Shown here in pieces: positions 20,142 through 28,145 of a stretch of DNA of 39,644 nt. Every line of letters starts with the position of its first letter. Positions within the stretch are counted from its first letter, which is position 1. Source of the DNA: Pseudomonadaceae bacterium (lineage in GTDB: Bacteria; Pseudomonadota; Gammaproteobacteria; Pseudomonadales; Pseudomonadaceae); contig JAIETJ010000039.1 of assembly GCA_019745275.1 (NCBI GenBank), positions 1 to 39,644 on the forward strand. The letters are read 5' to 3'. The position numbers were made by a program, and so were the translations under genes. The notes beneath the pieces are model-generated. The model was not told the origin of the DNA, ran no database searches, and saw nothing but the letters and a program-made list of their open reading frames with translations.

Positions 20142-21035
20142 ATGCCTGCACAATTCCCGATTGATTACATCGAGCCCGTATTTCGCCCACCCAGTGAGGC
20201 GCATTCGCTGATTTTGCCGGTGACCAACGGTTGCTCGTGGAATGGCTGTAGCTTTTGCGAGATGTACACCCAAGAGCAAAAGAAGTTTCGCGCCCGCGAT
20301 GAGGCTCAGGTGCTGGAAGAAATTAAGCGCTGTGGCGAGCAGATGATCGTGCAGCGGATTTTTCTCGCCGATGGCGATGCGTTGGTGCTGCCGACGCGCC
20401 GTTTGTTGACGATTCTTCGCGCCATTGCCGAGCATATGCCGACGGTTACGCGAGTCTCCAGTTACTGTCTGCCGCGTAATTTGCGCAAAAAATCCGTCGC
20501 CGAACTTACAGAGCTGGCTGATGCAGGTCTGAAAATGGCTTACGTTGGCGCGGAGTCGGGTGATGACGAAGTGTTGGCGCGGGTCAATAAAGGCGAAACT
20601 TATGAGTCGACGCTCAGTGCCTTGGATAAGCTGGGTGAGGCCGGAATTACCCGTTCGGTGATGGTCCTCAATGGCTTGGGCGGTACTCAGCTAAGTGAGC
20701 AGCATGCGTTGAATTCGGCGCGTTTGATGAATGCCGCGCAACCGGAGTTTCTCTCCACCTTGGTGGTCAGTTTTCCAACCGGCGAGGCGCGTTTTCGCGC
20801 AGGCTTTGCGGACTATCAGCCGCTATCGCAGCAGCAGTTATTTGTTGAGGTTGAGCGCTTTGTGCAGGCGTTAGAGCTGCGCGATACGGTATTTCGCAGC
20901 GATCATGCGTCTAATTATCTGGTTCTTAGAGGCGTGTTGGGCACCGATAAGGCGAGCATGCTGGCGCAGGTTCGACAAGCCATTGAACAGCCGCAAAACG
21001 CTCGCTTGCGCCAAGAGTGGCAGCGCGGTTTGTAA
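20142..21035 (+). CDS. Radical SAM protein with CX4CX2C motif, function unknown
   Basis: The N-terminal half carries NGCSWNGCSFCEMYT, a cluster motif with CX4CX2C spacing instead of the common CX3CX2C. VGAESGDDEVLARVNKG is a typical radical SAM barrel strand and loop (COG1032/Elp3-like). 297 residues from the ATG at 20142, preceded by AAGAGAG. A GTG at 20085 in the same frame would add 19 residues and is less likely. It lies 65 bp after the MoaA-like gene in the same direction, so the two are probably co-transcribed. No B12 or TRAM domain is seen. Substrate unknown. Confidence 0.82.
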   Translation: MPAQFPIDYIEPVFRPPSEAHSLILPVTNGCSWNGCSFCEMYTQEQKKFRARDEAQVLEEIKRCGEQMIVQRIFLADGDALVLPTRRLLTILRAIAEHMPTVTRVSSYCLPRNLRKKSVAELTELADAGLKMAYVGAESGDDEVLARVNKGETYESTLSALDKLGEAGITRSVMVLNGLGGTQLSEQHALNSARLMNAAQPEFLSTLVVSFPTGEARFRAGFADYQPLSQQQLFVEVERFVQALELRDTVFRSDHASNYLVLRGVLGTDKASMLAQVRQAIEQPQNARLRQEWQRGL

Positions 21036-21123
21036 GCCTACGCTGGCTGGCGCGTAAACTGCAGGGCTAGGTGATTATTAATAGGTCTGACGTTTTTTTG
21101 TCGCGCTGTTTGCAGGAGTTGCT

Positions 21124-21753
21124 ATGCGCAGTTTGATGCTCTCTTTGATGGTTTGCGTGCTGTTCGGTCTGGGCGGTTGCATGCGCGTCAGTGATATGGC
21201 TGATGGTGTGGGTGAGCAGCTCAGCGATGCTGGCCTACTTGACCATAGCCGCACGTATCGACTTAGCTCGCGGCGCTTGCAGGCGGACTCTTTTATTTTT
21301 ATCGCTCAAGGGCCATTTGCCCCGCCGGGTAGCGCTTACCCGCGGCCGAATGTGGTGGCGGAAGAGGCTTTTAACGGCTTTATTGAATACTTCCCCTTGG
21401 TCCAGCGTGCGCCGCAACCGCTTGCTCTGGATGCGGCTATGGGGCAGGCACGGGCGGCGGGGGCGGATTACTTGCTGTATGGGCGTTTCGCCGCCGCGGA
21501 TGATCGCATCGGCACCACCGATGAGTGGCAAGATCAGGAGGCGCTCGATCGCCTCGGCGTCGATCATGGCGTGGTGCAGTTAATGTTGATTGAAACTTCC
21601 ACGCGTTATTTGGTCGATTCAGCGAAAATTCGCAGCCGTGGCGGCGTGTTTAATATCTACGATGCTAAGCCGCAAGACTTGCTCGCCGCCCCGCTGCGTG
21701 ACTATGCCCGGCGCCTATTGGGCGTGAGTGAGGAGGGTGCAACCTATGATTGA
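21124..21753 (+). CDS. DUF4823 family lipoprotein
   Basis: A predicted lipoprotein of 209 residues. The signal peptide MRSLMLSLMVCVLFGLGGC ends in a lipobox (GLGGC, C19), so the mature protein is lipid-anchored. The mature part (LDHSRTYRLSS, DSFIFIAQGPFAPPGSAYPRPNVVAEEAF) matches the DUF4823 family of pseudomonads. DYLLYGRF and QLMLIETSTRYLVDSAKIRS recall folds of lipoproteins that build envelope complexes, but the function is unknown. It overlaps the DUF1285 gene by 8 nt. Confidence 0.85.
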   Translation: MRSLMLSLMVCVLFGLGGCMRVSDMADGVGEQLSDAGLLDHSRTYRLSSRRLQADSFIFIAQGPFAPPGSAYPRPNVVAEEAFNGFIEYFPLVQRAPQPLALDAAMGQARAAGADYLLYGRFAAADDRIGTTDEWQDQEALDRLGVDHGVVQLMLIETSTRYLVDSAKIRSRGGVFNIYDAKPQDLLAAPLRDYARRLLGVSEEGATYD

Positions 21754-22315
21754 AACGAGCAAAACCGCCGATTTACTGGCGCAGATTCCAATGTTGGGTA
21801 AGAAGGGCTTGCCGCCGGTGCATCTGTGGAATCCGCCTTACTGCGGTGCTATCGACATGCGCATTGCGCGCGATGGCAGCTGGTTTTACCTGGGTACACC
21901 GATTGGCCGCAAGCCGATGGTTAAAATGTTTTCCAGCATTATCCGCCGCGATGGCGATGAGTATTTTTTAGTCACGCCGGTTGAAAAGGTCGGCATTCAG
22001 GTCGATGACGCGCCTTTCGTGGCGGTGAGCCTGCAGGTCGAAGGCGCGGGCGAGGCGCAGTTGTTACGCTTTACCAGTAATGTTGAGGAGGAAGTGCTGG
22101 CGGGCTCTCAGCATCCATTACGTTTTGTGATCGATCCGCGCACGCAGCAACCATCGCCCTATGTGCTGATGCGCAGCAATCTCGAGGCGTTGATTTTACG
22201 CAGTGTGTTTTATCAGCTGGTTGAATTGGCGCAGCCCCATGAGCTGGACGGGAAAATTTGGCTGGGTGTGTGGAGTGGCGGGGTGTTCTTCCCGATTGCC
22301 CTGCAGGACGCCTAG
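21746..22315 (+). CDS. DUF1285 family protein
   Basis: A 189-residue cytoplasmic protein. The ATG at 21746 has AGGAGG at 21731-21736, 9 nt away, inside the end of the preceding gene. LPPVHLWNPPYCGAIDMRI, DGSWFYLGTPIGRKPMVKMFSSIIRRDGD and FLVTPVEKVGIQVDDAPF are DUF1285 hallmarks. The family is conserved in proteobacteria with no assigned role. Coupled to the DUF4823 lipoprotein and closed by a terminator. Confidence 0.9.
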   Translation: MIETSKTADLLAQIPMLGKKGLPPVHLWNPPYCGAIDMRIARDGSWFYLGTPIGRKPMVKMFSSIIRRDGDEYFLVTPVEKVGIQVDDAPFVAVSLQVEGAGEAQLLRFTSNVEEEVLAGSQHPLRFVIDPRTQQPSPYVLMRSNLEALILRSVFYQLVELAQPHELDGKIWLGVWSGGVFFPIALQDA

Positions 22316-22335
22316 GCCAGCAAATCGTAGGCAAC

Positions 22336-22361
22336 AAAAAGGGCTCCGAGGAGCCCTTTTG
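22336..22361. terminator. Terminator between DUF1285 gene and etfQO
   Basis: AAAAGGGCTC (22337-22346) pairs with GAGCCCTTTT (22351-22360) around CGAG. The A and T flanks allow both directions, which suits the convergent genes. Confidence 0.9.
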
Positions 22362-22377
22362 TGTTCCCGCTAGCCGC

Positions 22378-24042
22378 TTACATATTCGGGTAAGTTGGGC
22401 CGCCAGCACCTTCTGGAGTTACCCAGGTGATGTTCTGCGATGGGTCTTTGATGTCGCAGGTTTTACAGTGCACGCAGTTCTGCGCGTTGATCTGGAACTT
22501 CTTCTCGCCATCTTCCAGAACCACAATTTCGTACACGCCGGCCGGGCAGTAACGCTGAGCAGGTTCGTCGTAGAGTGGCAGGTTGCGGCCCAGTGGAATG
22601 CTCGCGTCCGCCAACTTCAAGTGGCAAGGCTGCTCTTCTTCATGGTTGGTGTTGGAGAGGAACACCGAGCTCAGCTTGTCGAAGCTCAGCTTGCCGTCTG
22701 GTTTTGGATAGTCGATCTTCGCCGAGTCCGCCGCCAGCTTCATGCAGGCATAATCTGGCTTGGTGTCGTGCAGGGTGAACGGCAGTTTGCCGCCGAAGAT
22801 GTTTTGATCGATGTAGTTGAACGCCGCGCCAGCCAATACGCCGAACTTGTGCATGGCCGGGCCGAAGTTACGGCTGCAGAACAGCTCTTCATGCAACCAG
22901 CTGGCCTTGAAGCCTTCGACGTAGGCGTTCAGTTGGTCGCCGCCTTCGCTGCCGGCAAACAATGCGTCGGCTACCGCTTCAGCGGCCAACATGCCCGACT
23001 TCATAGCGGTGTGGCTGCCTTTGATTTTGGCGAAGTTGAGCGTGCCAAGGTCGCAACCGATCAATGCGCCGCCGGCAAAAACCATCTTCGGCAGCGAGTT
23101 CAAGCCGCCTTTCGCGATGGCGCGGGCGCCGTAGCTAACGCGCTTGCCGCCTTCTAGGTACTGAGCAACCACTGGGTGGTGCTTATAGCGCTGGAACTCA
23201 TCAAAAGGTGAGAGGTTGGCGTTGCTGTAGGACAGATCAACGATCAGGCCGACCACCACTTGGTTATTTTCCAAGTGATAGAGGAACGAGCCGCCGGTGT
23301 TCTGATTGCCAACTACATCGAGCGGCCAGCCGGCGGTGTGTACCACTAGGCCTTGCTCGTGCTTGGCTGGGTCGATGTCCCAGATTTCTTTCAGGCCGAT
23401 ACCGTAATGCTGGGCATCGGCTTCGCTGTCGAGATTGAATTTTTTGATCAGTTGCTTGCCCAGATGGCCACGGCAACCTTCGGCGAACAGGGTGTACTTA
23501 CCGCGCAGTTCCATGCCTGGGGTGTACAGGCCGTCTTTCGGATGGCCTTCGCGGTCAACACCCAAATCACCGGTGAGAATGCCGCGCACCACGTTGTTTT
23601 CGTCGATCAGCACTTCTTGGGCGGCGAAGCCTGGGTAGATTTCAACCCCGAGGTTTTCCGCTTGTTGCGCCAACCAGCGGCACAGGTTGCCCAACGAGAT
23701 GATGAAGTTGCCTTCGTTGTGCATGGTTTTCGGCACAAACAGGCCTGGCACTTTGAGCGCCGCGGTGGCATCGCGGAGCATGTAGATGTCGTCGCGCTTC
23801 ACTGGGGTGTTTAGCGGTGCGCCGAGCTCTTTCCAATCGGGGAACAACTCGTTCAGAGCGCGCGGCTCGAAGACTGCGCCGGAGAGAATGTGCGCGCCAA
23901 CTTCGGAGCCTTTCTCTACCACGCAGACGCTGATTTCTTTGCCAGCCTCAGCGGCCTTTTGTTTCAGACGGCAGGCCGCGGACAAACCAGCAGGGCCGGC
24001 GCCGACGATGACGACGTCGAATTCCATAAACTCGCGTTCCAC
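22378..24042 (-). CDS. Electron transfer flavoprotein-ubiquinone oxidoreductase
   Basis: Passes electrons from reduced ETF to ubiquinone at the inner membrane, linking acyl-CoA and amino-acid dehydrogenation to respiration. 554 residues. The FAD Rossmann motif VVIVGAGPAGLSAACRL is at the N-terminus. ILSGAVFEPRAL and GGALIGCDLGTLNFAKIKGSHTAM are family blocks. The C-terminal 4Fe-4S cluster uses CPAGVYE and CVHCKTC (CX2CX2C plus the remote Cys). The start is GTG at 24042, since the minus strand has AGGAG 7 nt before it; an ATG 5 codons downstream gives MEFDVVIVGAG. Divergent from etfBA, as in P. aeruginosa PA2953. Confidence 0.96.
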   Translation of the reverse strand: MEREFMEFDVVIVGAGPAGLSAACRLKQKAAEAGKEISVCVVEKGSEVGAHILSGAVFEPRALNELFPDWKELGAPLNTPVKRDDIYMLRDATAALKVPGLFVPKTMHNEGNFIISLGNLCRWLAQQAENLGVEIYPGFAAQEVLIDENNVVRGILTGDLGVDREGHPKDGLYTPGMELRGKYTLFAEGCRGHLGKQLIKKFNLDSEADAQHYGIGLKEIWDIDPAKHEQGLVVHTAGWPLDVVGNQNTGGSFLYHLENNQVVVGLIVDLSYSNANLSPFDEFQRYKHHPVVAQYLEGGKRVSYGARAIAKGGLNSLPKMVFAGGALIGCDLGTLNFAKIKGSHTAMKSGMLAAEAVADALFAGSEGGDQLNAYVEGFKASWLHEELFCSRNFGPAMHKFGVLAGAAFNYIDQNIFGGKLPFTLHDTKPDYACMKLAADSAKIDYPKPDGKLSFDKLSSVFLSNTNHEEEQPCHLKLADASIPLGRNLPLYDEPAQRYCPAGVYEIVVLEDGEKKFQINAQNCVHCKTCDIKDPSQNITWVTPEGAGGPTYPNM

Positions 24043-24123
24043 AGACTATCTCCTACTCAGGGCTCTTCGATATTTTAATTATGCTATGAAGCTTATTGGG
24101 CTTTGCATAGTTATAGCAGAGGC

Positions 24124-24152
24124 AGTATATCTGCACCGGCCGGCGGGTCCAA
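24124..24152 (-). promoter_or_regulatory. Probable etfQO promoter
   Basis: On the minus strand TTGGAC (24147-24152), a 17-nt spacer and TATACT (24124-24129). The -35 is weak and the -10 good. The leader would be about 75 nt. The PsrA-like site lies 3 bp upstream of the -35. Confidence 0.5.
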
Positions 24153-24154
24153 TA

Positions 24155-24168
24155 CAAACGTTTGTTTG
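24155..24168. promoter_or_regulatory. PsrA-like operator in the etfQO-etfBA spacer
   Basis: CAAACGTTTGTTTG fits the reported pseudomonad PsrA consensus (G/C)AAAC(N2-4)GTTT(G/C), with N = GTTT. It also contains the perfect palindrome ACAAACGTTTGT (24154-24165). PsrA is a TetR-family fatty-acid-responsive regulator of beta-oxidation genes and rpoS. The site is in the divergent promoter region of electron-transfer genes for beta-oxidation, which fits. Confidence 0.6.
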
Positions 24169-24228
24169 AATTAGCTGCGAGCCTTGCGCCGCCTTGGCTG
24201 TCCGCTGATTAACGGGCGTTCCTGTGTA

Positions 24229-24257
24229 TTGACCGGGCCGGGTGATGCGGTCAAAAT
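24229..24257 (+). promoter_or_regulatory. Possible etfB promoter
   Basis: TTGACC (24229-24234), a 17-nt spacer and CAAAAT (24252-24257). The predicted start is near 24264, giving a leader of about 105 nt. The -10 matches only moderately. The rest of the 327-bp gap holds no gene. Confidence 0.4.
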
Positions 24258-24369
24258 GCGAGCGTTTTGCGCCCTCTGCTTGGGCACTTATGTCGGTTGC
24301 GACCGACCCTGCAGAACTAGCCAGCTTTGGTTTGGTGACATTCTAATTTCCGGGAGTAACGAGTAAGCC

Positions 24370-25119
24370 ATGAAGGTTCTTGTAGCTGTCAAACGTGTAG
24401 TCGACTACAACGTCAAAATCCGTGTTAAAGCGGACAACTCTGGCGTTGATCTTGCGAACGTTAAAATGTCGATGAATCCCTTCTGCGAAATCGCCGTAGA
24501 AGAGGCCGTCCGTCTGAAAGAAAAAGGCGTTGCGAGCGAAATCGTCGTCGTTTCCATCGGCCCAACTAACGCTCAAGAGCAGTTGCGTACTGCTTTGGCG
24601 TTGGGCGCAGACCGCGCCATCTTGGTTGACTGTGCTGACGAGCTGAACTCTTTGGCCGTGGCCAAACTGCTTAAAGCAGTGATCGACAAAGAGCAGCCGC
24701 AGTTGGTGATCATGGGCAAACAGTCCATCGATAGCGACAACAACCAGACTGGCCAAATGCTTGGCGCTCTGACTGGCTTCGCTCAAGGTACTTTCGCCTC
24801 TAAGGTTGAAGTGGCTGGCGACAAAGTTAACGTGACCCGTGAAGTGGACGGCGGTCTGCAGACCGTTGCCCTGAGCTTGCCGGCCATCGTGACGACCGAC
24901 TTGCGTCTGAACGAGCCGCGCTACGCGTCGCTGCCGAACATCATGAAGGCCAAGAAGAAGCCGCTGGAAGTTCTGACCCCGGATGCATTGGGCGTTTCGA
25001 CTGCTTCCACCGTCAAAACTCTGCAAGTTGAAGCGCCGGCTACCCGCAGCGCTGGCGTCATGGTTAAGTCCGTGGCTGAGCTGGTTGAGAAACTTAAGAA
25101 CGAGGCGAAGGTAATCTAA
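24370..25119 (+). CDS. etfB: Electron transfer flavoprotein beta subunit
   Basis: The AMP-binding subunit of ETF, the soluble acceptor for acyl-CoA dehydrogenases. 249 residues. [20 protein letters not shown] is the family N-terminus. [26 protein letters not shown] and [23 protein letters not shown] are conserved, the latter forming the AMP/FAD interface. [12 protein letters not shown] contains the recognition-loop region. The stop codon directly abuts the etfA ATG. Confidence 0.97.
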   Translation: MKVLVAVKRVVDYNVKIRVKADNSGVDLANVKMSMNPFCEIAVEEAVRLKEKGVASEIVVVSIGPTNAQEQLRTALALGADRAILVDCADELNSLAVAKLLKAVIDKEQPQLVIMGKQSIDSDNNQTGQMLGALTGFAQGTFASKVEVAGDKVNVTREVDGGLQTVALSLPAIVTTDLRLNEPRYASLPNIMKAKKKPLEVLTPDALGVSTASTVKTLQVEAPATRSAGVMVKSVAELVEKLKNEAKVI

Positions 25120-26049
25120 ATGACTATCTTGGTTATTGCTGAACACTCAAACGCGGCCATCGCTGGCGCTACTCTGAACACTGTTGCCGCGGCTAAAGCC
25201 ATCGGTGGCGATATTCATGTACTGGTTGCCGGTAGCGCTTGCGGCGCTGCTGCTGAAGCAGCGGCAAAAATTGCCGGTGTGACCAAAGTACTGGTAGCTG
25301 ACAATGCGGCTTACGCCCATCAGTTGCCGGAAAACGTTGCTCCGCTGGTTGCCGAACTGGGTAAGGGCTACAGCCACATCCTGGCGTGCGCCACTGCCAA
25401 CGGCAAAAACATCCTGCCGCGCGTTGCTGCGCAGTTGGACGTTGATCAGATCTCGGAAATCATCGCTGTGGTCAGCGCTGATACCTTCAAGCGTCCGATC
25501 TACGCCGGTAACGCGATTGCTACCGTGCAGTCAACTGCTTCGGTAAAAGTTATCACCGTGCGTAGCACCGGTTTTGACCCGGTTGCGGCCGAGGGCGGCT
25601 CTGCTGCTGTTGAAGCTGTTAGCGGCCCGGCGGATGCTGGCAAGTCGGCATTCGTTGCTGAAGAGCTGGCTAAGTCTGATCGTCCTGAGCTGACTGCCGC
25701 GAAAATCGTCGTTTCTGGCGGTCGTGGTATGCAGAACGGCGACAACTTCAAGCACCTGTACTCGTTGGCCGACAAGCTTGGCGCCGCCGTAGGCGCTTCG
25801 CGCGCTGCAGTGGACGCAGGCTTCGTACCGAACGATATGCAGGTTGGTCAAACCGGTAAAATCGTTGCTCCACAGCTGTACATCGCCGTTGGTATTTCCG
25901 GCGCGATCCAGCACTTGGCCGGCATGAAAGACTCCAAGGTGATCGTTGCGATCAACAAGGATGCTGACGCGCCGATCTTCCAAGTGGCCGATTACGGCCT
26001 AGTGGCAGACCTGTTTGAAGCTATCCCGGAACTGGAGTCGCTGGTTTAA
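25120..26049 (+). CDS. etfA: Electron transfer flavoprotein alpha subunit
   Basis: The FAD-binding subunit of ETF. 309 residues. The C-terminal FAD domain has [36 protein letters not shown] and [14 protein letters not shown], the signature blocks. The N-terminal domain packs against EtfB. Zero-nucleotide junction with etfB; AAGG precedes the ATG. Followed by a strong terminator. Confidence 0.97.
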   Translation: MTILVIAEHSNAAIAGATLNTVAAAKAIGGDIHVLVAGSACGAAAEAAAKIAGVTKVLVADNAAYAHQLPENVAPLVAELGKGYSHILACATANGKNILPRVAAQLDVDQISEIIAVVSADTFKRPIYAGNAIATVQSTASVKVITVRSTGFDPVAAEGGSAAVEAVSGPADAGKSAFVAEELAKSDRPELTAAKIVVSGGRGMQNGDNFKHLYSLADKLGAAVGASRAAVDAGFVPNDMQVGQTGKIVAPQLYIAVGISGAIQHLAGMKDSKVIVAINKDADAPIFQVADYGLVADLFEAIPELESLV

Positions 26050-26067
26050 GCCAGTTACTTGCAGTCC

Positions 26068-26099
26068 AAAAAAACCCGCTCAGTGAGCGGGTTTTTTTT
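26068..26099. terminator. Bidirectional terminator between etfA and plaF
   Basis: A stem CCCGCTCA/TGAGCGGG with A7 on the left and T8 on the right (26068-26099). It is shared by the convergent etfA (+) and plaF (-). Confidence 0.95.
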
Positions 26100-26120
26100 A
26101 CGCTTTTTTATAGGTAAAAA

Positions 26121-27050
26121 TCAGCTTTTGCTGCTGTCGAGAAACGCTTGGTAATGGGCGGCGGTTTCGCTGGGGCGCTCAATCATCGGCACGTGGCCGC
26201 AGTCTTTCATGACCACCACGGTTGGCTGCTTGAGCAGCGGTTGCATTACCGCAATGCTCGACATATCCAGTACTCGATCCTTATCACCCCATAGCACTAA
26301 GGTTGGTGCTTGAATCTTGGCTAACTCAGGTTCTAGGGGGATGTAACGATCGCGCAGATGGCTGAAAATCTTCTCGTTGAGTGGGCGATTGGCAATCGAT
26401 TGCTCGGCAAAGTGCTGTTTTAGTGCGTCGGGTATCACTGGCTGTTCAACAAAAACAAAACTGAGCATCTTGCTGAAATCGGCGCTGTTATTGACCAGTA
26501 GCGGGTTGGGCTCACCGCGCTCAATGCGCTGGAACATTTCGCTTTTGTTCGGTGAGCTAATCCCGGCGTTATCTAGTAGCGCCACGCTGAGCACCTGCTC
26601 AGGGTAACGTGCGGCATATAGGGCGGCGATATGGCCGCCCATTGAATTGCCGATTAGGTGCAGTTTGTGCAGCCCAAGGTGCTTAGTAAACGCGGCGAGT
26701 CGCTCGGTTTGGCTGCCGACGTCATAACTGATATCGGGCTTGCTGCTATCGCCAAAGCCCGGTAAGTCCAGGGCGATTACGTGATAGGTCGCGGTGAGTG
26801 GCTTGGCGAAACGCAGCCAGTTGTCCTTGTCGGCGCCAAAACCGTGGATCATCACAATGCTCGGCGCATCGGCTGGGCCGCCCTCGTAATACGTTAGATT
26901 AAGGTCGCCCACTTGCGCGTGTTTAAGGCTTAGGCCGGCCAACTGTCGCTCGGTAAATTGCACGCTGGCCAGTAGGGCGCTGGGCGATAAATACAAGGTT
27001 GCGCCGGCAGTGGTGAGAAGTAGTGCGAGGGCGATCAGCAGCTTTTTCAT
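26121..27050 (-). CDS. plaF: Membrane-anchored phospholipase A / alpha-beta hydrolase (PlaF homologue)
   Basis: P. aeruginosa PlaF (PA2949) is an inner-membrane phospholipase A1 that remodels glycerophospholipids and affects virulence. This product has 309 residues from the ATG at 27050 (AAGG 7 nt upstream); the frame extends to 27140 without family support. The N-terminal helix MKKLLIALALLLTTAGATLY is the single membrane anchor. The catalytic triad by pattern is S136 (GNSMGG), D258 (WGDKDRV) and H286 (CGHVPM). MIHGFGADKDNW is the oxyanion region. The location beside etf genes is as in P. aeruginosa. Fatty-acid products could feed beta-oxidation; that link is inference. Confidence 0.87.
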   Translation of the reverse strand: MKKLLIALALLLTTAGATLYLSPSALLASVQFTERQLAGLSLKHAQVGDLNLTYYEGGPADAPSIVMIHGFGADKDNWLRFAKPLTATYHVIALDLPGFGDSSKPDISYDVGSQTERLAAFTKHLGLHKLHLIGNSMGGHIAALYAARYPEQVLSVALLDNAGISSPNKSEMFQRIERGEPNPLLVNNSADFSKMLSFVFVEQPVIPDALKQHFAEQSIANRPLNEKIFSHLRDRYIPLEPELAKIQAPTLVLWGDKDRVLDMSSIAVMQPLLKQPTVVVMKDCGHVPMIERPSETAAHYQAFLDSSKS

Positions 27051-27160
27051 GGCGGGCCTTATGTGATTGGTGTTTGCTCCGGCGATTACGCTAGCATGAA
27101 CCTTTGCGTAAAAGCTCGGGTGCGCCGCCTGCCCAGTCAAACGTTCAGTTGAGAGGAAGT

Positions 27161-27781
27161 ATGCGCGCTGGTTTTTGCACCGTAGTTTGCTGGTATTTGC
27201 TCTGTCTGCCTGCTGTGGCTGTTGCCGCTGCTCCCTGTGAGCGGTTAATAGCGACCGCTGATGCGCAGTCGCCGCCGTATCTTTGGCCGGATCCGCAGCA
27301 TTCAGGCAAGTTTTTGGGTGCCCATGCGGAGTTAGTCAAACAGCTCAGCAGCGAGTTGCAAGTGCCGATTAAGTTACTTGATAGCGGTTCATGGCTGGCC
27401 GCCCAGCAAGACGTGCAAAGCGGGCGGGTAGACCTGCTATTGGGGGCTTTTTTCGACTTGCCCGGCAATCAGCAGTTGGACTACCTGCAGCCTGCCACTT
27501 GGCCGCTGCAACTTACTTCGGCGCACCTCGAGCCGTTGGCCGTATTGGTTCCAGCAGGACAATCCGACAGTTCGCCGCGTAGCGTGCAAAACCCCGAGCA
27601 ATACTTGGCCTTGGGGCGCAATTCGGCTTGTAATACGCCCTTGCTGCGCGGACAGCTCAGTAAAAAGCTGGCAGAATTGCGCGCTTCAGGCCAGCTCGAT
27701 CGCCTGTTGCAGGCTAATCTGCAGCGCTGGCAGGCCCAGCAACAGAAAATGTTGCCCGTGCTCGATGTTCCAAATCCGTAG
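27161..27781 (+). CDS. Short periplasmic substrate-binding-like protein (SBP family 3)
   Basis: A 206-residue exported protein. GAGAGGAAG directly precedes the ATG at 27161. The signal peptide ends about AVAVAA-AP. LIATADAQSPPYLWPDPQHSGKFLGAHAELVKQL and DVQSGRVDLLLGAFFD follow the amino-acid-binding (family 3) pattern of lobe 1. It is shorter than the usual 250 residues or so, with much of lobe 2 missing, so ligand binding may be altered. No transporter genes are adjacent. The stop lies just before the DUF4398 lipoprotein. Confidence 0.75.
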   Translation: MRAGFCTVVCWYLLCLPAVAVAAAPCERLIATADAQSPPYLWPDPQHSGKFLGAHAELVKQLSSELQVPIKLLDSGSWLAAQQDVQSGRVDLLLGAFFDLPGNQQLDYLQPATWPLQLTSAHLEPLAVLVPAGQSDSSPRSVQNPEQYLALGRNSACNTPLLRGQLSKKLAELRASGQLDRLLQANLQRWQAQQQKMLPVLDVPNP

Positions 27782-27791
27782 GAAGCCTTGT

Positions 27792-28145
27792 GTGAATATT
27801 CGTTATCTGTGTATTTTTTTCGCCGTACTGGTGCTCGCCGGCTGCGCCAGTGATCCCGCTCCCATTGAGCAAATGCGCTTGACCGAAAAAGCCGTGTTGC
27901 AAGCGCGAGCGGTTGGTGCCAGCGAGCAGTTGCCCGAGATGCTCTCGGCCGAACAAGACTTTGCCCGCGCACAGAAAAATATGCCCGAGCACGATTACAA
28001 GCGCGCTCGAATGCTCGCCGAGCAAGCCGAGCTTGCTGCGCGCTTGGCTGAGGCGCAGGTGTTAACCGGCAAAAGCGAAGTGCAATTGAGCGCCTTGCAG
28101 GCGCAACTCACGCGGTTGCGTAAACAGCTGGGAGACCTGCAATGA
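27792..28145 (+). CDS. DUF4398 lipoprotein, coiled coil
   Basis: 117 residues from the GTG at 27792, which has GGAAG 7 nt upstream; an ATG at 27765 in frame would overlap the preceding gene by 17 nt. A short signal peptide ends in lipobox VLAGC. The mature part is almost entirely helical and Ala/Glu/Arg-rich (ARMLAEQAELAARLAEAQVL), ending LQAQLTRLRKQL. DUF4398 proteins usually sit beside OmpA-like lipoproteins, as here. Overlaps the next gene by 4 nt (ATGA). Confidence 0.85.
   Translation: MNIRYLCIFFAVLVLAGCASDPAPIEQMRLTEKAVLQARAVGASEQLPEMLSAEQDFARAQKNMPEHDYKRARMLAEQAELAARLAEAQVLTGKSEVQLSALQAQLTRLRKQLGDLQ

Noticed and set aside
22258..23157. 299-codon open frame antisense to etfQO
   Set aside because: It overlaps the conserved C-terminal half of etfQO and crosses a terminator; a codon-bias artefact.
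24343..25146. 267-codon open frame antisense to etfB
   Set aside because: It mirrors the full etfB gene; no family match and no promoter of its own is visible.
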